43,560 nt of DNA from Deltaproteobacteria bacterium (GTDB lineage Bacteria; Desulfobacterota; Desulfobacteria; Desulfobacterales; JAFDCJ01): the NCBI GenBank assembly GCA_019312835.1, contig JAFDCJ010000304.1, positions 1 through 43,560 of the forward strand. Reading direction: 5' to 3'. Of this stretch, positions 32,880 to 41,515 are shown piece by piece; positions within the stretch are counted from its first letter, which is position 1; every line of letters begins with the position of its first letter. The translations under genes and the position numbers were made by a program. Under the pieces are notes generated by a model. The model saw only the letters and a program-made list of their open reading frames with translations. It ran no database searches and was not told the origin of the DNA.

Positions 32880-34667
32880 ATGAACAAAGTAAGGACGCAG
32901 TTGATGCTCTGTGGTGGCACAGGCTGTCATGCCACTGGAACTCAGGAGTTTCAGGAAACCCTCCAAAAAGAACTCGAGCGCCAGGGGCTTGCTGAAGAAA
33001 TCAAAATTATCGAGACCGGCTGCAACGGTTTTTGCGCGGTCGGCCCGGTCATGCTGGTCCAGCCCGAGGGGATTTATTATCAGAAACTGAAACCCAAAGA
33101 TGTGCCCCATCTCGTTGAAGAGCATTTTCTGAAAGGCCGTCCGGTAAAAAAGTTATTTTATGTCGAGCCGGCCTCCAAGGAAACTATTCCGAATATGGAG
33201 CAGATCCCCTTCTTTGCGCATCAGATGTTCTGGGTAATGCGCAATAAGGGTGCCATTGATCCGGAGGTTATCGAGGAATATATCGCCCGGGACGGATATT
33301 TTGGCGCCGCTAAGGCCCTGCAGGAGATGACCCCGGAACGGATTATAGAAGAAGTCAAGGTGTCCGGTCTCAGAGGGCGAGGTGGTGCCGGTTTTCCGAC
33401 CGGTTTAAAGTGGGAATTTGCCAGTAAAACGCCGGGCGATGTCAAATATGTTCTGTGCAACGCGGACGAGGGTGATCCCGGCGCCTTCATGGACCGCAGT
33501 ATTCTTGAAGCCGATCCCCATGCCGTGCTCGAGGGGATGATTATTGCCGCCAAAGCCATTGATGCCCGCCAGGGCGTTATCTACGCCCGGACGGAATATC
33601 CGCTGGCCATCCGACGGCTGGGAATTGCCATCCAACAGGCCCGGGAATATGGATTGCTGGGAAAGGATATTCTGGGAACCGGTTTTGACTTTGACATTGA
33701 AATCTATCAGGGCGCCGGGGCCTTCGTCTGCGGTGAAGAAACCGCCCTGATGCGATCCATCGAAGGCAAACGCGGCATGCCGCGGCCCCGCCCGCCGTTC
33801 CCCGCCCACAAAGGCCTGTGGGAAAAACCGACCGTCCTGAACAATGTCGAAACCCTGGCCAATATCGGCCAGATCATGCTGAATGGCGGCAGTTGGTATG
33901 CCAGCGTCGGCACCGAAAGCAGCAAGGGGACCAAGGTTTTTGCCCTGTCCGGCGACGTGAACAACATCGGTCTGGTGGAAGTGCCGATGGGGACCTCCCT
34001 TAGGACCATCATATATGACATTGGCGGCGGTATTCCCAAAAAGAAAAAATTCAAGGCCGTTCAACTCGGAGGGCCTTCGGGCGGATGCGTCCCTGAACAG
34101 TACCTGGATACACCGGTTGACTACGAGGCCATTGCCAAGGTTGGGGCTATCATGGGTTCCGGCGGGGCGATTGTCATGGACGAGAACACCTGTATGGTGG
34201 ATATGGCACGCTTTTTTATGGACTTCGTTCAGGATGAATCCTGCGGAAAGTGCACTCCCTGCCGTGAGGGTACCCGACGACTTTTGCAACTGCTTGAAAA
34301 ATTTTGCGAGGGCCGGGGGGAGGCGGGAGATATCGAAATCATGGAAAAGCTCTCCGGAACGATCAAGGAAACGGCCTTATGCGGGCTGGGGCAAACGGGC
34401 CCCAATCCGGTCCTTTCCACCCTGCGGTATTTCCGAGATGAATACGAAGCACACATCTATGAAAAGCGTTGTCCGGCCAAACGCTGCGTTGAACTCCTGC
34501 GGTTTGAAGTAGAACCGGAAATGTGCACCAAATGCGGTCTTTGCTTTCGCAGCTGTCCGGTGGATGCCATAACCTGGCAAAAGAAAGAGGTTGCCCGTAT
34601 CGACAAGGAAAAATGTATCAAGTGCATGACCTGTTTTGAAAAGTGCAAGTTTGATGCGATCTTCTGA
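32880..34667 (+). CDS. NuoF/HndC-like NAD(P)H- and FMN-binding subunit
   Basis: 51-kDa-type flavoprotein that oxidises NAD(P)H or reduces NAD(P)+, 595 aa, in the extended form of electron-bifurcating enzymes. Domains: N-terminal [2Fe-2S] thioredoxin-like (1-100; MLCGGTGCHATG, TGCNGFCAVGP); FMN/NAD domain (GRGGAGFPTGLKWEF, CNADEGDPGAFMDR, GAGAFVCGEETALMRSIEG); SLBB; the [4Fe-4S] motif CGKCTPCREGTRR (about 460); and a C-terminal two-cluster ferredoxin (CTKCGLCFRSCP, CIKCMTCFEKC). AAGGAGT precedes ATG 32880. With NuoE upstream and a second flavoprotein downstream, it suggests a soluble flavin-based electron-transfer complex. Confidence 0.94.
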   Translation: MNKVRTQLMLCGGTGCHATGTQEFQETLQKELERQGLAEEIKIIETGCNGFCAVGPVMLVQPEGIYYQKLKPKDVPHLVEEHFLKGRPVKKLFYVEPASKETIPNMEQIPFFAHQMFWVMRNKGAIDPEVIEEYIARDGYFGAAKALQEMTPERIIEEVKVSGLRGRGGAGFPTGLKWEFASKTPGDVKYVLCNADEGDPGAFMDRSILEADPHAVLEGMIIAAKAIDARQGVIYARTEYPLAIRRLGIAIQQAREYGLLGKDILGTGFDFDIEIYQGAGAFVCGEETALMRSIEGKRGMPRPRPPFPAHKGLWEKPTVLNNVETLANIGQIMLNGGSWYASVGTESSKGTKVFALSGDVNNIGLVEVPMGTSLRTIIYDIGGGIPKKKKFKAVQLGGPSGGCVPEQYLDTPVDYEAIAKVGAIMGSGGAIVMDENTCMVDMARFFMDFVQDESCGKCTPCREGTRRLLQLLEKFCEGRGEAGDIEIMEKLSGTIKETALCGLGQTGPNPVLSTLRYFRDEYEAHIYEKRCPAKRCVELLRFEVEPEMCTKCGLCFRSCPVDAITWQKKEVARIDKEKCIKCMTCFEKCKFDAIF

Positions 34668-34736
34668 CGGTCAACCGAATCATGGTTTTATAAAATAGAT
34701 TCAGTCAACCAAAGACTGTTTGTCCGGTATGAAACC

Positions 34737-34829
34737 GGAGTATTGGAGTGATGGAGTACTGGAGTAATGGCTGACCCATCTGACCCGTCATTATTCCAAT
34801 ACTCCATAACTCCATAACTCCAACACTCC
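34737..34829. repeat. TGGAGTAT-word inverted element
   Basis: Left words GGAGTATTGGAGTGATGGAG (34738-34768) and inverted words ATTCCAATACTCCATAACTC (34792-34829) flank a short spacer, between the NuoF-like gene and the selenoprotein gene. Could form a long hairpin in the operon mRNA. Confidence 0.7.
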
Positions 34830-34916
34830 TGTGTGATTTAGCACAGAAACAGATGATCAGGATTGAGTTTCACGATTTTAACCGACGTATAATCTAGTCC
34901 ATCACGGGGTGGTAAC

Positions 34917-36998
34917 ATGACTGCAGCGCTTATCTTGATGGGGGCCATGGGCCTGGTGATCAGTGGGGTACTGGCTCTGGCGTCGAAAATTTTTTATGTC
35001 TACGTGGATCCCAAGATCGAATCCGTCGAGGAGGCTTTACCGGGTGCCAATTGAGGCGGCTGCGGGCTGCCGGGTTGCAGCGCCAATGCGGAAGCGATCG
35101 TGGCCGGTATCGCAGCACCCAATTCCTGTGTAGCTGCCGGTGCCGAGGTGGCTGAGGCCATCGCCGAAATTATGGGGATTAAAATCGAGGCCAGAGAGCC
35201 GGATATCGCGCGACCGGGATGCTATTTCGGGGTACAGGATGCCGATTTGAAATACATTTACAATGGCCTGGATGATTGCCGTGCGGTGGCGCTGCTGGGC
35301 GGCGGTATGAAGGTGTGCACCATCGGCTGTCTGGGGCTGGGCACCTGTGCCAAAACCTGTCCCTTTGATGCCATCTCGATGGGTCCGGACGGACTGCCGG
35401 AAGTGGATGAAGAAAGATGCACCGGCTGCGGGACCTGTGAGCGGGTCTGCCCGAAACACATCATCAACCTGTCATCAACCACCCGCCGCCTCATGCGGGA
35501 ATACACCACTGAAGAATGTACCACACCTTGTCAGCGGAGTTGTCCGGCCGGCATCAACATCCGTGAGTATATTCGGCAGATTTCCCTGGGCAACTATCAC
35601 GAAGCGGTTCAGGTCATCAAGGAGCGCAACCCCTTTCCGGCCATTATTGGAAGAATCTGCCCCCGTCCTTGCGAATTGGATTGCCGTCGCAATTTTATCG
35701 ATGAGCCGGTGGCCATCAATTTTTTAAAACGCTATGCGGCCGATTTTGAGCGGGAAAGCGGTGAAAGAATTCTGCCATACAAGGCGCCGGCAACCGGTCG
35801 CAATATCGCCGTGGTCGGCGGCGGTGTCGAAGGGCTTTCCACCGCTTTTTTTGCGGCCCGCCTGGGGCATGATGTCACCGTTTACGAAGCCGGTGCCAAG
35901 CTCGGCGGCTTGCTTCGAACTGCCATAGCCGCCGAACGGCTGCCGGCGGAGATACTTGACTGGGATATCGACGGGATTCTGGAAATGGGCGTTAAGGCGG
36001 AGACCGGCAAAGTGCTGGGAAAGGATCTTACCGTTACCACGCTGCTTCGACAGGATGTCGATGCGCTCTTTCTGGCAGTCGGCGGCTGGGACGGCCGGCT
36101 GGCCCGGGGCACGGCAGCTGAAATTGAATCCCCCATACCGGGTACCTACATGATGGTTGATCTCTTGAACCCAGCGCTGAAAGGATCTGAGGCCAATGCA
36201 TTCGCGCCGCAGGTGGTTATCTTGGAGGGTGGCAAACTGGCCCTGGAGACTGCCAAAATTTGCAAAAGCGCGGGCGCCGATAAAATTACCATTCTGTACC
36301 GCGAAGATCCGTTCAACAGCCCGGTCACCGATGCCGATGTCCAAGAGCTTGGTATCGATGGATTGAATATTGTCTATAACGCCGGTCTGCACCGGTTGCG
36401 CGGCGAAGCAGACAACCTTGTGGAACTGGATGTGATCGATACCCAAACCATGGCAATTTCGACCATTGCGGCCCAATCCCTGGTTATCGCTGCCGGGCGT
36501 TTTCCGGAGTTGATTTTTGTTGAGAATAAACCGGCTGAGTCCGTAGCCGAGGAAGCAGACCATCCGCCTCTGCGCTGGGAAGCATTCGCACCTTACAAAC
36601 AACCGGCCCTTAAAGACGAGGTCGGACTGTTTGCCGAAGGTGATGTTCTGGCTGATTACAGCGCTGCCATCAAGGCCATCGGGGCAGGCCGGAGGGCGGC
36701 GGCGTCGATTCAGCAAATTTTATATGGTCTTGATCCGTTGCTTACAGAGCAGGTGATCACACCACAATCCCCGATTCAAGATGTGGATCATGTCGAAAAC
36801 GTGGCGGCCAGTCAGCGCGAGATCATGCCGCTTTGCAGCGGCAGAGAGCTTGCCGTCTGCGGCGAGATTGAAAGGGGCTTCAGCAAGCAAGCCGCCCAGG
36901 CCGAAGCTTCGCGATGCTTGCAGTGCGGGCTGATATGCTATGAACATACCGCAGCGTCGACCCGGCAAGCTGAAACCACCGTCGCGACGCAGTCTTGA
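34917..36998 (+). CDS. RnfB-like/GltD-like fused iron-sulfur flavoprotein, selenocysteine-containing
   Basis: Read through TGA 35052-35054, 693 aa. Segments: one membrane helix (about 5-30), then the RnfB-type motif ALPGAN-U46-GGCGLPGC with C49, C54 and C71, i.e. Sec in place of the first [4Fe-4S] Cys; then ferredoxin motifs CLGLGTCAKTCP and CTGCGTCERVCP; then the GltD-type N-terminal Fe-S helix region (CTTPCQRSCPAGINI, ICPRPCELDCRR) and an FAD/NAD domain (NIAVVGGGVEGLSTAFFAAR). The C-terminal Cys pair CLQCGLIC may add a cluster. GGGGTGG precedes ATG 34917. Downstream of NuoE/NuoF genes and before rseC. Predicted role: moves electrons between ferredoxin, flavin and NAD(P) (inference). Without read-through the protein would lack its RnfB part. 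Confidence 0.85.
35052..35084 (+). promoter_or_regulatory. UGA (Sec) codon and candidate SECIS hairpin
   Basis: The TGA is followed at once by an 8-bp stem, GGCGGCTGC (35055-35063, one bulged G) paired with GCAGCGCC (35077-35084), with a 13-base loop containing GGGTT. The position and size fit a bacterial SECIS element well. Confidence 0.65.
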
Positions 36999-37025
36999 AT
37001 ATAAGGATTCAAAGAGGCTATAAAC

Positions 37026-37505
37026 TTGGCTACCGAGCAGGGCATCGTTATTAAGGCCGATTCCAGGGCAGCCTGGGTGAAAACCGTCAAAACCGGGGAT
37101 TGTGCGGGGTGCACGGCCAGGGGTTCTTGCCATTCTATGGGCAATAGCGGTGAAAAGGAAGTAAAAGCCATAAATGAAGCCGGTGCCAGGGAGGGCGACC
37201 GGATCCTGCTTTTATTTGAAACCTCCTCGCTGCTCAAGGCGACTTTTCTGCTCTATGTATTCCCCATCTTACTGTTGATCATCGGAGCTGTGCTTGGACA
37301 GGAAATGGCTCCCCGCCTGAATTTTAATCCTTCCGGATTATCGGCCCTGACGGGCTTTTTCTTTTTTTTTGCCGCCGTGCTGATCGTTAAAACCAGGGCG
37401 AATAAAATGGCCCGCAAAAAGGAATATCGCCCCAAAGTTGTCAAGATCCTGGCCCGCGCAAGCCGGCTGGATCATGGGGCCGACGCGCACAAGCGCGGCG
37501 GTTAG
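37026..37505 (+). CDS. rseC: RseC/MucC-family membrane protein
   Basis: SoxR-reducing/RseC-family protein, 159 aa. N-terminal soluble domain with a Cys set (GDCAGCTARGSCHSMG, about residues 24-39), then two membrane segments, about 74-95 (ATFLLYVFPILLLIIGAVLG) and 107-125 (LTGFFFFFAAVLIVKT). Relatives are associated with Rnf/Rsx electron-transfer complexes. Start is TTG 37026 with AGAGG upstream; its position right after the RnfB-like gene supports a role linked to that protein. Its end overlaps the convergent gene at 37502 by 4 bases. Confidence 0.82.
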   Translation: MATEQGIVIKADSRAAWVKTVKTGDCAGCTARGSCHSMGNSGEKEVKAINEAGAREGDRILLLFETSSLLKATFLLYVFPILLLIIGAVLGQEMAPRLNFNPSGLSALTGFFFFFAAVLIVKTRANKMARKKEYRPKVVKILARASRLDHGADAHKRGG

Positions 37506-37804
37506 GTTTTTTCCGGAGCCGGTGGGTTGGAGGTGGGAAAAATATCTTCGATGTCGTAATTCTTAATTTTCAGCAAACAGTCTTCAAGGGCCTCGGCATC
37601 GGTTTCACCAACCCCCTGAAATTCCTGTCTGGCAATGATATTGATCAGGTTGGGAACCGCCACAAATTTACCTGCCAGCTGGCCCGCCAGGCTCTCATGC
37701 ACATCGATGTAAATCATTCTATGGTTGCGTATCAGATTGTATCTGGTCACTCTGGTCAGGATATCTTTTTCCATTAAATTGGTCATGCTTCCGGTTGCCT
37801 TCAT
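37502..37804 (-). CDS. Uncharacterised protein coupled to ClpS
   Basis: No family recognised. The protein is 100 aa, mixed charged/hydrophobic without membrane segments (MEKDILTRVTRYNLIRNHRM, YIDVHESLAGQLAGKFVAVP, VGETDAEALEDCLLKIKNYD), with a short Pro-rich tail. Its ATG overlaps the ClpS stop codon (ATGA), with GGAAG upstream, so it is co-translated with clpS. This tight coupling suggests a role in N-degron or Clp proteolysis, but that is inference from position alone. Confidence 0.7.
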   Translation of the reverse strand: MKATGSMTNLMEKDILTRVTRYNLIRNHRMIYIDVHESLAGQLAGKFVAVPNLINIIARQEFQGVGETDAEALEDCLLKIKNYDIEDIFPTSNPPAPEKT

Positions 37805-38115
37805 TCAGCTTCCATTGTCGCCTTCAGCGGGAACCCGTTTTCCCGGGCTATCGCCGTCACCTGGGTTATCTTGGTTTCAGCCACATCCAGGGGATAAATT
37901 CCGCATACACCCACCTTGTTTTTGTGGACATGCCACATCAAGCGGGTGGCCTCATCCTGGGATTTGTTGAAAATGCCCATAAGAACCGCTACCACGAAGG
38001 CCTTGGTGGTAAAATCGTCATTATGCAGCAGAACCTTAAACATGGGGGGTTCGCTGATTTCTTCATCAATTTCGGAAAGCGGGTATCCTTGTTGATCCGG
38101 CGGGTCTGTGCTCAT
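37801..38115 (-). CDS. clpS: ATP-dependent Clp protease adaptor ClpS
   Basis: Adaptor that delivers N-degron substrates (and modulates others) to ClpA-ClpP. The protein is 104 aa with a short acidic N-terminal extension. The conserved core is intact: MFKVLLHNDDFTTKAFVVAVL, WHVHKNKVGVCGIYPLDVAETK. The substrate-pocket residues Asn-Asp-Asp and the His-x-x-Gly-type region are present. GGAGGT precedes ATG 38115. clpA is not adjacent, although it often is in other bacteria. Confidence 0.94.
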   Translation of the reverse strand: MSTDPPDQQGYPLSEIDEEISEPPMFKVLLHNDDFTTKAFVVAVLMGIFNKSQDEATRLMWHVHKNKVGVCGIYPLDVAETKITQVTAIARENGFPLKATMEAE

Positions 38116-38215
38116 CGATGAACCTCCGATGCTCCTATCAAGGGGTCTTGGTAGAAGGTAATGTTCAAGCGCCGGAAGTCAACTTCCATCTCTTGCAGAT
38201 GGCCCTTAAGGCAAT

Positions 38216-38263
38216 AAAAAAGGCAGCTCTCAACCTGGGGAAGACTGAAAAACTGCCTTTTTT
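38216..38263 (-). terminator. Rho-independent terminator of the HU gene
   Basis: Inverted repeat AAAAAAGGCAG (38216-38226) / CTGCCTTTTTT (38253-38263), 17 bases past the HU stop codon. It has poly-U on either strand, so it also insulates clpS from HU. Confidence 0.85.
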
Positions 38264-38279
38264 AATGGTTTGAAATTAA

Positions 38280-38552
38280 TTAGACAGACTCTTTGAGTTT
38301 TTTGCCTGCCTTGAATTTCACGACGTTGCGGGCCTTAATCTTAATCGGTGCGCCTGTCTGGGGATTGCGGCCTTTGCGTGCTTTTTGACGGGTTTTCTGA
38401 AAGGTGCCAAAACCAACCAGGGTAACCTTGCCGTCTTTCTTTTTCAAAGCCTTGGTTACGTTGGCCATGAACGAATCAAGAACAGCACCGGCCGCTACTT
38501 TGGATACTTTGGCATCTTTGGCCATTTTTTCAATTAACTCAGCTTTTGTCAT
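38280..38552 (-). CDS. HU-family DNA-binding protein
   Basis: Histone-like DNA-bending protein, 90 aa, full length. Opens MTKAELIEKMAKDAKVSKVA; conserved GFGTFQKTRQKARKGRNPQTG (arm with the Pro that intercalates in DNA) and ARNVVKFKAGKKLKE. AAGGAGG precedes ATG 38552. Monocistronic between the promoter at 38610-38637 and the terminator at 38216-38263. The N-terminus resembles HU more than IHF, but specificity cannot be told from sequence alone. Confidence 0.95.
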   Translation of the reverse strand: MTKAELIEKMAKDAKVSKVAAGAVLDSFMANVTKALKKKDGKVTLVGFGTFQKTRQKARKGRNPQTGAPIKIKARNVVKFKAGKKLKESV

Positions 38553-38609
38553 TTCTGCCTCCTTCTAAAGAGTTTAATTTTAAAGCTCTGATAAGCTTTG
38601 TTCGTTTCA

Positions 38610-38637
38610 ATTTAACTCAAAAAGATACTAAAGTCAA
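38610..38637 (-). promoter_or_regulatory. Sigma-70-type promoter of the HU gene
   Basis: Minus-strand TTGACT (38632-38637) and TTAAAT (38610-38615), 16 bases apart, about 60 bases upstream of the HU start. Confidence 0.6.
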
Positions 38638-38848
38638 TAGATAAAACCCTGCTTTTCATAGTTTTGCAAGAAGAAATTTCTGAAAAGTCGCTAATTCCAA
38701 CAATCCTACAGGGGCGCTCAATTGAGTTTATGGTTGAGCCTTGATAAAACTGACTCCGAAAATCCTGTTTGAAAAATATGGATTTCATGATAAAAAATGA
38801 GATAACGCCAATAAAACGAATCATAGCTTCAAAACCTGAGAAATTGTA

Positions 38849-39325
38849 ATGACGGAAAAAGTCTACATTACCAGCAAACAGATGGCGACCTTTATCTGCC
38901 CTCAATGTCAGAAATCCAAGACCGTTGATGTGTCCAAGTATGCAAACCTTGATAAAATAGTCAAAGTCAAGGTTTCCTGCCCCTGCGGCTATGGCTATAC
39001 TTCGATACTGGAAAAGCGAAAAAAATACCGCAAGCAAACAAATTTGCCCGGCTCTTTTGTCCGCCTTGTCGACGGCCGGCGTGTCGGCGGTGGTTTGATG
39101 ACGGTAAAGGATCTATCCACATCCGGCTTGAAGATCCAAACCAATGTGCAGCACAATTGTGCCGTCGGAGATGTGGTTCTGGTCGACTTTACCCTCGATG
39201 ACAGCCATCGAACCTTGATCAAAAAAAAGGTCATCGTCCGCAATATCGTTGGGCAACACATCGGAACTGAATTTGCGCCTACCGAGGCGATTGACAAGGC
39301 GCTGGGGTTCTACCTTTTTAGTTAG
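38849..39325 (+). CDS. PilZ-domain protein with N-terminal zinc-ribbon-like motif
   Basis: Probable c-di-GMP-binding protein, 158 aa. Residues 17-48 contain two CxxC-type pairs (FICPQCQKSK and VSCPCGYGYT) suggesting a small zinc ribbon. The PilZ domain follows: RKKYRKQ (the RxxxR motif) and DLSTSGLKI (the D/NxSxxG motif) keep the ligand residues, and IGTEFAPTEA closes it. Start has only a weak site. Effector type is unknown; alone in its transcription unit. Confidence 0.82.
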   Translation: MTEKVYITSKQMATFICPQCQKSKTVDVSKYANLDKIVKVKVSCPCGYGYTSILEKRKKYRKQTNLPGSFVRLVDGRRVGGGLMTVKDLSTSGLKIQTNVQHNCAVGDVVLVDFTLDDSHRTLIKKKVIVRNIVGQHIGTEFAPTEAIDKALGFYLFS

Positions 39326-39328
39326 GGC

Positions 39329-39463
39329 AGGTTCAAAGGTTCAGCCAATAGGTTAGAGAATTGAGGTTGGCGCTTCCCGCGGTTGGAGGTCTGAGGTTAG
39401 AGGTATGAGGCCTGAGTTTTCTGATTATCAGCCTCCAGCCTCCAACCTCTAACCTCAAACCCC
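39329..39463. repeat. GGTTAGAGG-word inverted element after the PilZ gene
   Basis: Left words from 39329 (GGTTCAAAGGTTCAGC, GGTTAGAGAATTGAGGTTGG, GGAGGTCTGAGGTTAGAGGT) and inverted right words 39430-39463 (CCTCCAGCCTCCAACCTCTA, ACCTCAAACCCC). A mixture of the GGTTCAGG and GGTTAGAGG word types. Confidence 0.7.
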
Positions 39464-39532
39464 CATCCATCGAAGCACTTCATCCAAAAGCTGTGAGAAT
39501 GCTTATTGCCACAAAATAATTGGGGTAGCAAA

Positions 39533-40093
39533 ATGAAAAACAGGTGCACCTGGGCCGGTAACGACCCCCTTTATTTAAGGTATCACGATACGGAATGGGG
39601 GGTGCCGGTACACGATGACCGTCAATTCTTTGAATTTCTTGTCCTTGAAGGCGCCCAGGCGGGATTGAGCTGGCTGACGGTTTTGAGAAAGCGGCCACAC
39701 TACCTAAACGCCTTTGACAACTTTGACCCGCACAAAGTCGCCGCTTACACCCCCCGCAAAATAAAGGAACTGATTGCCAATGCGGGAATCATTCGAAACA
39801 GGCTTAAAATCGAGGCGGCTGTTCAAAATGCCGGATCCTTTCTGGCCGTGCAGCAGGAATTCGGCAGTTTCGATAAATATATCTGGCAATTTGTCGGCGG
39901 CAAGCCCCTGAAAAATAGCTGGCAAACGACCGCGCAAATACCGGCGCAGTCAGAAGCTTCAGCCGCCATGAGTGCCGATTTGAAAAAAAGGGGGTTTAAG
40001 TTCGTAGGGCCGACCATCTGCTATGCGTTTATGCAGGCCACCGGGCTGGTAAACGATCATACGGTTGACTGTTTCCGTTATAACGAGGTTTGA
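39533..40093 (+). CDS. tag: DNA-3-methyladenine glycosylase I
   Basis: Base-excision repair enzyme that removes 3-methyladenine. The protein is 186 aa, standard length. It opens MKNRCTWAGNDPLYLRYHDT, with the Zn ligands Cys5 and His18 (family numbering near C4/H17), and EWGVPVHDDRQFFEFLVLEG. The pocket motif QAGLSWLTVLRKR is present and the C-terminal zinc ligands lie in GLVNDHTVDCFRYNE. ATG 39533 follows GGGGTAG; the longer start at 39506 is not supported. Isolated gene. Confidence 0.95.
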   Translation: MKNRCTWAGNDPLYLRYHDTEWGVPVHDDRQFFEFLVLEGAQAGLSWLTVLRKRPHYLNAFDNFDPHKVAAYTPRKIKELIANAGIIRNRLKIEAAVQNAGSFLAVQQEFGSFDKYIWQFVGGKPLKNSWQTTAQIPAQSEASAAMSADLKKRGFKFVGPTICYAFMQATGLVNDHTVDCFRYNEV

Positions 40094-40168
40094 CCGGCAG
40101 ATGAGCTTCTAGTTTAAATGGTTCAGCAAATAATTTTTTTCCGATAACTTACTGCCCGGGTGAAAAAA

Positions 40169-41515
40169 ATGGGTTACTGCTCGCTTTGCGGAAGGCATCA
40201 TAATGTGGGTTTCATATCGACCCGTTTTGCAGGAACGGACGGCGTGTCGCTTGAAACAGCCAAATGGGCCGACGTTTTCGATCAGGTCGGATTTTCGTGT
40301 TTTTATTTTGCCGGGGAACTCGATCGAGCTCCGGAGCGTTCTTTTCTCGTCAAAAAGGCGCATTTTCAGCATCCGAAAATAAAAGAGGTCTATCGCAAAT
40401 GTTTCGGCGCCCGGGTGCGGGAACGGTCGGTCACCCGGAAAATTCATGAACTCAAGCGTGAACTGAAAGATCGCCTTTATGAATTTATCGAGAAATTTGA
40501 AATCGATCTATTGGTTCCCGAGAACGCGCTGACCATTCCACTGAACATCCCGCTGGGTATCGCGCTTACCGAGATTATCTCAGAGACCGGGATGCCGACC
40601 ATCGCGCACCACCATGATTTTTTCTGGGAACGTCAGCATTTTATGACCAATGCGGCCTGGGAATACCTGAACATGGCCTTCCCGCCGCACCTGCCGACCA
40701 TTGAACACGTGGTGATCAATTCATCGGCCGATAACCAGCTGAGTCTGCGCACCGGCATATCTTCAACCATTATTCCCAATGTCATGGATTTCGAAAATCC
40801 GCCCCCCACAATCGGAGATTTTCAGTCTTGCGGCCTGGATTCCGCCAACCGCGCCCCGACGGGTGATGATTATGCTTCCGATGTTCGTCAGGCCCTGGGC
40901 GTTGGCGATGACGAAATGCTCATTCTACAGCCAACCAGAGTGGTTAAACGCAAGGGTATCGAGCATGCGATTGAATTGGTTCATCGCCTGGGGATGAAAG
41001 CCAAACTGATTATTTCCCATGCTTCCGGGGATGAAGGCTATGATTACGAGCGCAGGGTGAGAGAGTACTCGAAGCTAATGAAAGTCGACACCTATTTTGT
41101 GTCCAATATCATCAATGAACAAAGGGGGTATACGGCCAACGGCAGGAAGATCTACACCCTCGAAGACGTCTACCCCCATGCCGATCTGGTAACCTATCCG
41201 TCGACATTCGAAGGCTTTGGCAATGCCTTCCTTGAAGCGGTCTATTTCTGCCGGCCGATCGTGGTCAACACCTATTCGATTTACACGATGGACATTAAAC
41301 CCAAAGGCTTCGAGGTGATCGAGATTGACGGCTATGTCTCGGACGCGGCGGTCCGCCTGGCCAGAAAAGTGTTAACGGAACCCAGGCGCCGCAGTCGGAT
41401 GGTCAAGCGTAATTATGAGATCGCCCAAAAATACTTTTCCTACTCGGTTCTGCGCAAAAAGCTGAAAAACCTCATTTCGGATTGCACGGGTTGCCCGTTG
41501 GGGAATGACGATTGA
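40169..41515 (+). CDS. GT4-type glycosyltransferase
   Basis: Retaining GT-B glycosyltransferase, 448 aa from ATG 40169 (GGGTG upstream; a GTG at 40160 is the alternative). N-terminal donor/acceptor half: VGFISTRFAGTDGVSLETAK, the family's early G-rich loop, and HHHDFFWERQ. C-terminal half: ILQPTRVVKRKGIEHAIELV and the nucleotide-sugar site YPSTFEGFGNAFLEAVYFCRP (EGFG, E...E type). The first residues MGYCSLCGRHH carry Cys and His residues of unknown role. The last residues (GNDD) are encoded by repeat element D. Acceptor unknown; no cell-wall genes nearby. Confidence 0.85.
   Translation: MGYCSLCGRHHNVGFISTRFAGTDGVSLETAKWADVFDQVGFSCFYFAGELDRAPERSFLVKKAHFQHPKIKEVYRKCFGARVRERSVTRKIHELKRELKDRLYEFIEKFEIDLLVPENALTIPLNIPLGIALTEIISETGMPTIAHHHDFFWERQHFMTNAAWEYLNMAFPPHLPTIEHVVINSSADNQLSLRTGISSTIIPNVMDFENPPPTIGDFQSCGLDSANRAPTGDDYASDVRQALGVGDDEMLILQPTRVVKRKGIEHAIELVHRLGMKAKLIISHASGDEGYDYERRVREYSKLMKVDTYFVSNIINEQRGYTANGRKIYTLEDVYPHADLVTYPSTFEGFGNAFLEAVYFCRPIVVNTYSIYTMDIKPKGFEVIEIDGYVSDAAVRLARKVLTEPRRRSRMVKRNYEIAQKYFSYSVLRKKLKNLISDCTGCPLGNDD

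Noticed and set aside
33405-34289. 294-aa minus-strand frame opposite the NuoF-like gene
   Set aside because: Shadow of a highly conserved gene; no independent support.
35724-36716. 330-aa minus-strand frame opposite the RnfB/GltD fusion
   Set aside because: Shadow of the selenoprotein gene; no family pattern.
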